Source: Sinorhizobium kostiense
GTDB taxonomy: Bacteria; Pseudomonadota; Alphaproteobacteria; Rhizobiales; Rhizobiaceae
NCBI RefSeq assembly: GCF_017874595.1
Contig: NZ_JAGILA010000002.1
Location: 62,001 to 126,000 of the forward strand
Reading direction: 5' to 3'
DNA length: 64,000 bases
Position numbers and translations under genes: made by a program. Each line of letters begins with the position of its first letter. The stretch's first letter is position 1. The notes under the pieces are model-generated. The model did no database searches. It was not told the origin of the DNA and saw only the letters and a program-made list of their open reading frames with translations. This document shows, in pieces, positions 57,773 through 64,000 of the stretch.

Positions 57773-58066
57773 TCAGGCGCTCATCATCGCCGGTGTCCAA
57801 GCTGGCTCATAGGTGAGCCGGACCTCGGCATATTCGACACCCGGCACATACCAGACGCAGTTGCGCACTGCCTCCTTCAGGTACTCGCTGGCGGGACAGC
57901 CTCGGGTGGTCGTGGTCATCGTCACATGGGCGATGCCGCCATCCTCGACTGAGACGTCATAGATCAGGCCGAGTTCGACGATATTGCGGCCGAGCTCCGG
58001 ATCGATGATCATCCGGAGGGCATCCCTGATGGCGTCGCACATCGTTTCGTTCGTCGCTTCGCTCAT
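57773..58066 (-). CDS. DUF59/MIP18-type metal-sulfur cluster assembly factor
   Basis: A 97-residue protein of the DUF59 (PaaD/SufT) family. ALRMIIDPELGRNIVELGLI is the family start, followed by HVTMTTTTRGCPASEYLKEA with the conserved Cys of the TxxGCP motif, and YAEVRLTYEPAWTPAMMS with its usual WTP. Relatives help to build or insert iron-sulfur clusters. It is the last gene of a four-gene operon in the denitrification block, four bases after the DUF2249 gene. A repair role for NO-damaged clusters is inference. Confidence 0.88.
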   Translation of the reverse strand: MSEATNETMCDAIRDALRMIIDPELGRNIVELGLIYDVSVEDGGIAHVTMTTTTRGCPASEYLKEAVRNCVWYVPGVEYAEVRLTYEPAWTPAMMSA

Positions 58067-58070
58067 TGTC

Positions 58071-58604
58071 TCAGTTCCTGGGTTTTCCGACGCGCACGAA
58101 TATCCGGAAGGTGGTGCGGGTCTCGTCGAAGTTGCCGGCCCACTGGTGCCCGCGCTTGGCCAGCTCCGGGAAGAGGAAGATCGGTTCGCGCGACAGCAGG
58201 GCGAACAGCACCTCGCCCGGCTCCATCCGCTCGGCAGCCGCCAGGATGCGGACCATCGGTTCCGGCGGATCGAGATCGGTGAGGTCGAGGTGCTCGACCG
58301 GTTCGGGCCAGGTGTCGGGATTGTCGGCGGCGGCGGAGACCGCGACGGGGGCGCCACTCGGTTTCGGCGTGAACAGGACTTCCCAGTCGCCGCCATCTAG
58401 CTCCTGTGCCTCATGGCCGAAGCCTCGGCCCTCCATCACCTTGAACAGCGGCTGCGGACGAAAGGGAGCGAACAGCCGCAAGGCTTGCCCGGGTTTCAGC
58501 CCGTTCACCGCCTCCATGATCGCCTGGAATGGCTCGCCGCCGCCCCTCAATATGGGCCGAACGTCGAGTTCTCTTGGTGCAGGGGTCTGGGGTGCGGTTG
58601 TCAT
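58071..58604 (-). CDS. Protein with two DUF2249 domains
   Basis: A 177-residue cytoplasmic protein made of two DUF2249 repeats. The first is RELDVRPILRGGGEPFQAIM to EAQELDGGDWEVLFTP and the second is HLDLTDLDPPEPMVRILAAA to FDETRTTFRIFVRVGK. DUF2249 has the SirA/TusA-like two-layer fold and often occurs with hemerythrin or NO-linked genes; function is unknown. It begins three bases after the membrane protein gene and is followed by the DUF59 gene after four bases, so the four genes are one operon. Confidence 0.85.
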   Translation of the reverse strand: MTTAPQTPAPRELDVRPILRGGGEPFQAIMEAVNGLKPGQALRLFAPFRPQPLFKVMEGRGFGHEAQELDGGDWEVLFTPKPSGAPVAVSAAADNPDTWPEPVEHLDLTDLDPPEPMVRILAAAERMEPGEVLFALLSREPIFLFPELAKRGHQWAGNFDETRTTFRIFVRVGKPRN

Positions 58605-58607
58605 CGA

Positions 58608-59966
58608 TTACTCCTGTGGGCGAGAGATCGGAAGAAACAGATGCGGCCTCGGCGCGCCCGCAGGAAAGCGCAGCGGCGCAGCGACGGCGGAAAGTTCACG
58701 GGCGCGGGCGAATTCCACCAGCAGGCCGGACGTCGCGCCGAGTTGCGCCAGCACGGCAATGCGAAACGCCATCGGGTTGTCGGCAAAGAGCGAAATCGTC
58801 GCCGCCACCACGGCGCCATAGTAGAGGCAAAACCAGAGGCGCGCTCGCCTTTCCCTAACGAGGTCCTGCACGCGTGGGACCGCGGCCCGGCCGAGCACAG
58901 GGCCGTAGCATTCGAGCCAGGTCAAGAACGGAACGATCTTGTAAAGCTGCGCGAGACCGAGCCCGGTGAGCCAGCCAAAGACGAAGAGATAGACGACAGC
59001 CGCGGCGCCTTCGCCGGCAGCCGACCTCGTGACTGGCAGCGCAAACATCACGACAGAAACGAGAAGTGCCGCGAAGGCCGCATAGCTTGCCAGGATATTG
59101 AGTTCCACGATCTTGCGGCGGCGCTCGCGAAACAGGCGCGAGAGATCAGTGGAATAAAGAAGAGTGGCGGACACGGAAAAAAGTGCCGCAAGGCCCAGCG
59201 GCCACTTCACCGCCGCACTACCCGCTGCAATCGAGACGACGCAGGCCGCGACGAGCGCCAGCGCTACGACCCCTGACCACCAAACGGCCTTGCTGGTCGC
59301 GCGCGCGGAATCGGGCGCAAGCATGAACATCGGCAGCAAGCGATAACTGACGCCGATCGCGGTGAAGGTCAGCCAGCCCCCAAGACCAAGCGCCGCGTGC
59401 AACGGCGCCCCCTCGAGGAGAAGCGCGATCGCCGTATCATTCGCGAGCGCGCCGGATAGCACGAGGGTGAAGATGCCGCCGACAAGAACCGTGGCGATGA
59501 GTGCGGTAAGACCCACCGCGACAAAACGAGCGGGAAGCGGCAGCGGACGCGCCGCAGCGATCGTCGATGCGAGCATGATGGTGACGAAACCGAAGCCGGT
59601 CACCAGCGAGAACGCGCCGAACGGCAACATGCCCGGCGCCATTCCCGGCGTCCCGCCGAGGGAAGCGAAGCCGCCGACGAGCAGAAGAAGCCCCGCGATG
59701 AGGAGAAGCAATGCCGGCAGTGCAAGCCGCCCGGCGCGAAGTGGAGCGGCCACGAGCACGGGCACGAACTGCAGTAGCGCCCCCACCATCAGCAGGCCCA
59801 ACCATCCGATGGCGAGAACGTGCACGAGTGCCAGAGTGGCCGGGGCTCCGATATCCGCAAAGGGATAACCGTAACCCGACACCATCATGCCCTGGCCGAT
59901 TACCAGGAAGACACAGGCGGCTGCAAAATAGGACATCGTCCATCTGGAAAGCGTAGCGCCCGGCAT
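58608..59966 (-). CDS. Twelve-helix membrane protein of the denitrification cluster
   Basis: A 452-residue inner-membrane protein with about 12 hydrophobic segments. Histidines fall inside helices at ALVHVLAIGWLGLLMVGALL (helix 2) and GAPLHAALGLGGWLTFTAIG (helix 6); GWLGL and LQFVPVL next to the first resemble heme-copper oxidase-I-like and NnrS-like proteins. I cannot assign an activity. It lies between two DUF2249 genes in an operon with its own anaerobic box and beside nnrS and hemN, so a role in NO handling or heme-linked respiration is likely. The start at 59966 is the first ATG, 41 bases after the first gene. Confidence 0.75.
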   Translation of the reverse strand: MPGATLSRWTMSYFAAACVFLVIGQGMMVSGYGYPFADIGAPATLALVHVLAIGWLGLLMVGALLQFVPVLVAAPLRAGRLALPALLLLIAGLLLLVGGFASLGGTPGMAPGMLPFGAFSLVTGFGFVTIMLASTIAAARPLPLPARFVAVGLTALIATVLVGGIFTLVLSGALANDTAIALLLEGAPLHAALGLGGWLTFTAIGVSYRLLPMFMLAPDSARATSKAVWWSGVVALALVAACVVSIAAGSAAVKWPLGLAALFSVSATLLYSTDLSRLFRERRRKIVELNILASYAAFAALLVSVVMFALPVTRSAAGEGAAAVVYLFVFGWLTGLGLAQLYKIVPFLTWLECYGPVLGRAAVPRVQDLVRERRARLWFCLYYGAVVAATISLFADNPMAFRIAVLAQLGATSGLLVEFARARELSAVAAPLRFPAGAPRPHLFLPISRPQE

Positions 59967-60007
59967 CTCGTCTCACCCTGCTCGCATCGGTGGTCAGCGG
60001 CGGTGGA

Positions 60008-60295
60008 TCAATGATCGGAGCCGCAGCAGCATTCACAGCCCGACGCGTCCTCCAAGCGGGCGATCTCGACGCGCCAGACCTCCGGCCCTTCTTCCAGATA
60101 GTCCCAGCCAAACTGGCCGGGGAAATTCGTCTCCAGCTGGAAATGGAGGGGGCGTGGATCATGATCGCTCGTGATCAGCATCGAGCCCCCGGGCAGTAGC
60201 GCTCCGAGTATTCCGAAGATGCGCGGATGACGCTCGCGCGGCGGAACGGTGCGGACGTCGATGGATGGCTTCGCCTGTGTTTCCGTCATGGTCAT
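60008..60295 (-). CDS. DUF2249 protein with Cys-rich C-terminus
   Basis: A 95-residue single DUF2249 domain: IDVRTVPPRERHPRIFGILG, GSMLITSDHDPRPLHFQLET and PEVWRVEIARLED. It ends in GCECCCGSDH, with four cysteines and a histidine in ten residues, a likely metal or redox site; the His in SDHDPRPLHF is also conserved in this family. I take the ATG at 60295 after GAGAGACATTC; the open frame upstream spans the promoter. It is the first gene of the four-gene operon and has an FNR-type box 100 bases upstream. Confidence 0.85.
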   Translation of the reverse strand: MTMTETQAKPSIDVRTVPPRERHPRIFGILGALLPGGSMLITSDHDPRPLHFQLETNFPGQFGWDYLEEGPEVWRVEIARLEDASGCECCCGSDH

Positions 60296-60394
60296 GAATG
60301 TCTCTCTCAGCCGCCCCTCGCGTGTTCCGATACGGCGGCGGCAATAGCCGGACCGGAACCTGGCAGACCCTAGTGTCGCGCGAGCGATCACACT

Positions 60395-60408
60395 TTGACG
60401 GTGAGCAA
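60395..60408 (-). promoter_or_regulatory. FNR/NnrR-type box of the DUF2249 operon
   Basis: TTGACGGTGAGCAA has the TTG-N8-CAA frame and lies 100 bases upstream of the DUF2249 ATG. A second box for hemN lies 28 bases further on. Confidence 0.65.
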
Positions 60409-60436
60409 ACAATCGGACGAAATCGCTTTCCATTCC

Positions 60437-60450
60437 TTGACATTGCTCAA
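60437..60450 (+). promoter_or_regulatory. FNR/FixK-type box of hemN
   Basis: TTGACATTGCTCAA has one half close to TTGAT and the other close to ATCAA. It ends 67 bases before the hemN ATG. Confidence 0.7.
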
Positions 60451-60517
60451 AGAGAAAGGCCCGGTGCTTCCCTAGGATGGCGCTCGATCTTGTTTCCCGC
60501 ATCAGAAGGACGCTGCC

Positions 60518-61870
60518 ATGCAATCGGCTCTTGTTGCAAAATATGGCGAGGCACGCCTGCCCCGCTACACGAGCTATCCGACGGCACCTCGCTTTTCACC
60601 CGCCATCGACGACAGAACCTATGGCGACTGGTTGTCAGCCAGCGCGCCGGAAAGACCGGCGTCGTTGTACCTGCACATCCCCTTCTGTCGATCGATGTGC
60701 TGGTACTGCGGCTGCCACACGACGATCACCCAGCGCGACCAGCCGATCCTCGATTATCTCCACATGCTCCGCGAGGAGGTTCACCTCGTCTCGGCGAAGG
60801 CCAAAGCACGCCTCAGCATCGACCACGTGCATTTCGGCGGGGGAACCCCGACGATCATGCGACCCGAGGAGTTCCTGGCCCTGACGGAGCTCCTGCGCGA
60901 GCATTTCGATTTCGCGAGCGCCGCTGAAATCGCGGTGGAAATCGATCCACGAACCCTCGAGCCGGAAATGGCAACGGCTCTTGGCGAAGCCGGTGTGCGC
61001 AGGGCGAGCCTCGGCGTGCAGAGCTTCGATCCAGTCGTACAAAAGGCGATCAACCGGATCCAGAGCGAGGGGCAGACGATGGAGGCAGTCACCCGGCTCC
61101 GAAAGGCCGGTGTCGACAGCATCAATTTCGATCTCATCTACGGCCTGCCCCACCAGACGGTCGATTCCTGCATCGCCACGACCGAGGCGGCCATCAAAAT
61201 GGCGCCCGAGCGCTTCGCCGTCTTCGGCTATGCCCATATTCCGTCATTCAAGAAGCATCAGAAGCTGATCGACGAGAAGGCGCTCGCCGATGCGGAGGGC
61301 CGCGTCGCCCAGGCCGAAGCCATCGCCGCGACACTCGTCGCCGCGGGATACCGCCGGATCGGCCTCGATCACTTCGCGCTGCCGAATGACAGCCTGGCGA
61401 CCGCGCAGGCGAGCGGGCGACTGCACCGCAATTTCCAGGGCTACACGACTGATGCTTGCGAAACCCTGATCGGCCTCGGAGCCTCGGCGATCGGGCGGAT
61501 GAGGGATGGCTATGTGCAGAACGAGGTGCCGCCGGGGCTATACGCCCAGCGCATAGCCTCGGGTCGGCTTGCAACGGTGAAAGGCTATCGGCTGACGGCC
61601 GAAGATCGGCTGCGGGCGAGCATCATCGAGCGGCTGATGTGCGACTTCGCCGTCGATGTTCCTGCCCTTGCCAGTGCACACGGCTTCGATCCGCAGATGC
61701 TTCTCCGCGGCAATGCGAAGCTCGCCATGCTCGAGAACGACGGCATCCTTGAAAATGCCGACGGCATCATAACGCTTCGTGAGGGAGGACGCTTCCTCAT
61801 CCGAGCCGCCGCTGCCGCCTTCGACGCCTATATCGATCAGTCAGGGCGGACACACAGCAAGGCGGCGTGA
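60518..61870 (+). CDS. hemN: Oxygen-independent coproporphyrinogen III oxidase HemN
   Basis: A 450-residue radical SAM enzyme that makes protoporphyrinogen IX without oxygen, so heme synthesis continues during denitrification and microaerobic growth. The [4Fe-4S]-SAM ligands are Cys57, Cys61 and Cys64 in PFCRSMCWYCGC, with the extra Cys66 of the HemN type. FGGGTPTIMRPEE and SLGVQSFDPVVQKAINRIQS follow as expected. Length and motifs separate it from HemW. Its own anaerobic box lies upstream, and it is divergent from the DUF2249 operon. Confidence 0.97.
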   Translation: MQSALVAKYGEARLPRYTSYPTAPRFSPAIDDRTYGDWLSASAPERPASLYLHIPFCRSMCWYCGCHTTITQRDQPILDYLHMLREEVHLVSAKAKARLSIDHVHFGGGTPTIMRPEEFLALTELLREHFDFASAAEIAVEIDPRTLEPEMATALGEAGVRRASLGVQSFDPVVQKAINRIQSEGQTMEAVTRLRKAGVDSINFDLIYGLPHQTVDSCIATTEAAIKMAPERFAVFGYAHIPSFKKHQKLIDEKALADAEGRVAQAEAIAATLVAAGYRRIGLDHFALPNDSLATAQASGRLHRNFQGYTTDACETLIGLGASAIGRMRDGYVQNEVPPGLYAQRIASGRLATVKGYRLTAEDRLRASIIERLMCDFAVDVPALASAHGFDPQMLLRGNAKLAMLENDGILENADGIITLREGGRFLIRAAAAAFDAYIDQSGRTHSKAA

Positions 61871-61898
61871 AGGCCAGTTCGAAAATCCGAGAACAGAG

Positions 61899-61928
61899 AG
61901 GCCCGGCATGCAGGCGCATGCCGGGCCT
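61899..61928. terminator. Bidirectional terminator between hemN and norD
   Basis: AGGCCCGGCATGC pairs perfectly over 13 bases with GCATGCCGGGCCT around the loop AGGC, followed by a short T-containing tail, between the convergent hemN and norD genes. Confidence 0.85.
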
Positions 61929-61951
61929 TCCGTCTCGCGACCTGCCCCCGT

Positions 61952-63844
61952 CTACCTTATCAGGCCGCGATAGATCGCCGGCAGGGCTGCAGGCAGCCTG
62001 CCGATGTTGCTGACGACGGCATAGCCGTTCTGGCCGAAGATGACCGGCACATAGGATTTCGCCTCGCGATCGACCGTCACCCCAAAGACGCTGACGCCCA
62101 AGCGGCGAGCTTCGCAGACGGCGCGGCGGCTGTCCTCGAGGGCAAACCGCCCTTCGTAATGATCGACATCGTTCGGCTTGCCGTCCGTCAGCACGATGAG
62201 CAGCTTGCGGCGGTTGGGCCGCTTGACGATGCCGGCCGTTGCGTGACGCACCGCCGTGCCGATCCGGGTGTAGTAGCCGGGTTTCAGCGCGGCGACCCGC
62301 GCCTCCACCGTCGAACTCATCGCCTCGTCGAAGGCTTTCACCGTCTCGATCCGCACCCAGTCGCGCCGCCGGGAGGTGAAGGTGAGGATCTCATGGCTGT
62401 CACCGCAGGCGGAGAGTCCGTGCGCCAGAACAATGAGCGCCTGCTTTTCGACGTCGAGAACCCTGAGATCGTCGAACCAGGCATCGGTCGAAAGGGACAC
62501 GTCGACAAGGATGCTCACCGCAAGGTCGTGCGCCTGCGGACGGCCCATCATGTGGATTCGGTCGCTGCCCTGCCCGCCGGCCTTGAGGTCGCTGCGGGCC
62601 CGCACCACCGCATCGAGGTCGAGATCGGCGCCGTCGATCTGCGCCCGCAGCACCTCGTGCCGCGGCCGCAGCACCTCGAACTGGCGGCGGACACGGCGGA
62701 TCAGGCTCTTCGCCGCGGGATCCGGCTCGCCGGCGGCCCCTTCAGCGGAAGCGGGCGAGGCGAGCACGCGGCAGTGGTCCTTGAGGTAGCTGCCGCTGCG
62801 ATAGTCCCATTCGGGATAGGTCAGCTCGGCCGTCAGCGGCGTCCGATCGAGCGCTTCGGGGGGCAAATCGAGGTCGAACCGGAAACGCGCTGCCGGCCGC
62901 CCCTGGCGCTCGCCGAGCGTCATCTCGTCGAGTTCCTCGGCGGCCTGAGCGTCATGATCGTTGCTGTCGTCTGCCGGACGGTCGACATTGACCATCTCGG
63001 CCATTGCGAGGATCTTCTCGAAACGGTTGAGGATGAACGGACTGCGCTCCGACTGCCGCTGCGCTTCCCGCGCAGCGACGTGGCGCGTCGTCTCGGCTCC
63101 TTCCATTCTGCCGCCGCCTTGGGCCGGTTCGTCCTCACGGCGTCCTTCCGTCTGCTGGCGCAGCAGCACATCCGGCCAGAGCGGCACCGGAAGCATGGGG
63201 AGATAGCCGGGCGGCGCCTTCTGCGGAAAGATGATTGGCGGGTCGTCATCGCACAGGCCGGCGCCGTTTCTCAGCATGTAGAGGATGCGGTTCTCGACGT
63301 GCTGCTCGACCGAAGGCAGCGAGCGCCGCTGCCGCACCTTGATCACCGCCCTGCAGAGGCGACGATAGCGTTCCCGCATTGCGGGATAGGTGGCCAGCAC
63401 GGCCTTTACGGTCTCATCGGCGCGTGCAAGGACTGCCAGATCGCGAGATAGCGGGTCGGTAGCGCTGACGGGCGAGAGCGGCATGACCGCCATGACCGCC
63501 GCCAGCCAGAAATAGAGGTCGCGGTTGAGACGCCGCAAGGGAAAGAGATCGACCTCTGCCGGCAACATCAGCGTCGCATGGTCGCGCGCCGGCTGTACGA
63601 GCTTCTCCTCCCCAAGGCCCATGCGCTGGCGCAAGCGCAGCCGGTGTGCGGAGGTGCGGCCGCGGGCGGGCGCGATCTGCACCGCCCGCTCGCCGCCAAG
63701 ACCGCGGAAGTAGACGGCGAGCACGGCCTGGACGTCATCGAGCCGAACAGCCTCGTCCGGAAAACGCGGCCAGGTGCGCGTGTTGCCGACGAAGCGATGC
63801 CAGGCGCGGCCGACCGTTTCTTCGAGTTCGAGGAAGTCCAGCAT
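61952..63844 (-). CDS. norD: Nitric oxide reductase activation protein NorD
   Basis: A 630-residue cytoplasmic protein with a C-terminal von Willebrand A domain. The metal-ion adhesion motif is DVSLS in VSILVDVSLSTDAW, with the later Thr and Asp in IVLTDGKPND. NorD works with the AAA+ protein NorQ to put metal into the NorCB reductase. The ATG at 63844 (MLDFLELEETVGR) is preferred; 11 residues of the longer frame lie in norQ. It starts four bases after the norQ stop. The rest of the nor operon lies beyond the window. Confidence 0.95.
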   Translation of the reverse strand: MLDFLELEETVGRAWHRFVGNTRTWPRFPDEAVRLDDVQAVLAVYFRGLGGERAVQIAPARGRTSAHRLRLRQRMGLGEEKLVQPARDHATLMLPAEVDLFPLRRLNRDLYFWLAAVMAVMPLSPVSATDPLSRDLAVLARADETVKAVLATYPAMRERYRRLCRAVIKVRQRRSLPSVEQHVENRILYMLRNGAGLCDDDPPIIFPQKAPPGYLPMLPVPLWPDVLLRQQTEGRREDEPAQGGGRMEGAETTRHVAAREAQRQSERSPFILNRFEKILAMAEMVNVDRPADDSNDHDAQAAEELDEMTLGERQGRPAARFRFDLDLPPEALDRTPLTAELTYPEWDYRSGSYLKDHCRVLASPASAEGAAGEPDPAAKSLIRRVRRQFEVLRPRHEVLRAQIDGADLDLDAVVRARSDLKAGGQGSDRIHMMGRPQAHDLAVSILVDVSLSTDAWFDDLRVLDVEKQALIVLAHGLSACGDSHEILTFTSRRRDWVRIETVKAFDEAMSSTVEARVAALKPGYYTRIGTAVRHATAGIVKRPNRRKLLIVLTDGKPNDVDHYEGRFALEDSRRAVCEARRLGVSVFGVTVDREAKSYVPVIFGQNGYAVVSNIGRLPAALPAIYRGLIR

Positions 63845-63848
63845 CGTC

Positions 63849-64000
63849 TTATCCTTGGCGGATGACCGCGTCTGCAATCTCGATCAGCGCGGCCTTGACG
63901 TCCGGCTCGTCGGTGAGCGGTTCAATCATCGTCGCCAGAACGGCGTCGCGGAGCGTAACACCGCTGTCGACCAGGCTCGCACAATAGACGATGAGGCGCG
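63849..64000 (-). CDS. norQ: Nitric oxide reductase activation ATPase NorQ (C-terminal end only)
   Basis: Only the last 50 codons lie in the window, reading RLIVYCASLVDSGVTLRDAV and then PLTDEPDVKAALIEIADAV to the stop at 63,849-63,851. This suits the C-terminus of the MoxR-type AAA+ protein NorQ, and the position directly before norD is the standard one. The ATPase domain is outside the window, so the call leans on context. Confidence 0.85.
   Translation of the reverse strand, partial: RLIVYCASLVDSGVTLRDAVLATMIEPLTDEPDVKAALIEIADAVIRQG

Overview
The window looks like a stretch of an alphaproteobacterial chromosome of the Sinorhizobium/Ensifer type. This rests on high-GC coding with rhizobial protein families, on housekeeping genes (lon, clpX, clpP, rplM, rpsI, argC, ctaA), and on a complete set of rhizobial microaerobic genes (fixLJ-fixT-fixK, fixNOQP, fixGHIS). 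FixL and FixK agree residue for residue at key positions with the S. meliloti proteins as I remember them. Species cannot be decided from the sequence alone; S. meliloti itself seems unlikely because it carries the fix/denitrification block on plasmid pSymA.

Bases 1-34,200 are chromosomal backbone. They hold the lon-clpX-clpP protease genes, a phospholipase D-type enzyme with an EEP-family hydrolase, a cytochrome P450, a cupin, a secreted lectin-like protein, a PLP sulfhydrylase, a CoA-binding protein, an EamA transporter and an enoyl-CoA hydratase. Then come rplM-rpsI, speB (agmatinase family), argC, a TRAP dicarboxylate transporter (dctPQM) with a divergent two-component system (dctSR), ctaA, small conserved genes, and an exopolysaccharide locus. 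That locus has a GNAT/CelD protein, an ExoP-like co-polymerase with a degenerate kinase domain, a Wza-like export lipoprotein, a glycosyltransferase, a WcaJ/ExoY-type priming transferase and a Wzy/ligase-type membrane protein. The backbone ends at a tRNA-Pro(GGG) gene.

Bases 34,400-64,000 form one continuous low-oxygen respiration and denitrification block, almost all on the minus strand. In order it has a CRP/FNR regulator; fixGHIS; fixNOQP (cbb3 oxidase); a flavin-binding pyridoxamine-oxidase-like protein; fixK, fixT, fixJ, fixL; napEFDABC (periplasmic nitrate reductase); pseudoazurin; nnrR; nirK-nirV; nnrS; a four-gene operon of DUF2249, a multi-pass membrane protein, a DUF2249 pair and DUF59; hemN; and norD plus the end of norQ. 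The order matches my memory of S. meliloti pSymA around SMa1207-SMa1272, but here the block sits beside a chromosomal tRNA gene.

The block reads as one regulatory circuit. FixL/FixJ sense oxygen and switch on fixK through a FixJ-type site that overlaps the end of fixT. FixT, a receiver-like protein lacking the acidic pocket, would damp FixL. FixK and NnrR would act through at least nine FNR-type palindromes found upstream of nearly every operon. The least understood part, and the best candidate for new biology, is the DUF2249/membrane protein/DUF59 operon at 57.8-60.3 kb, which has its own anaerobic box and sits between nnrS and hemN/nor.
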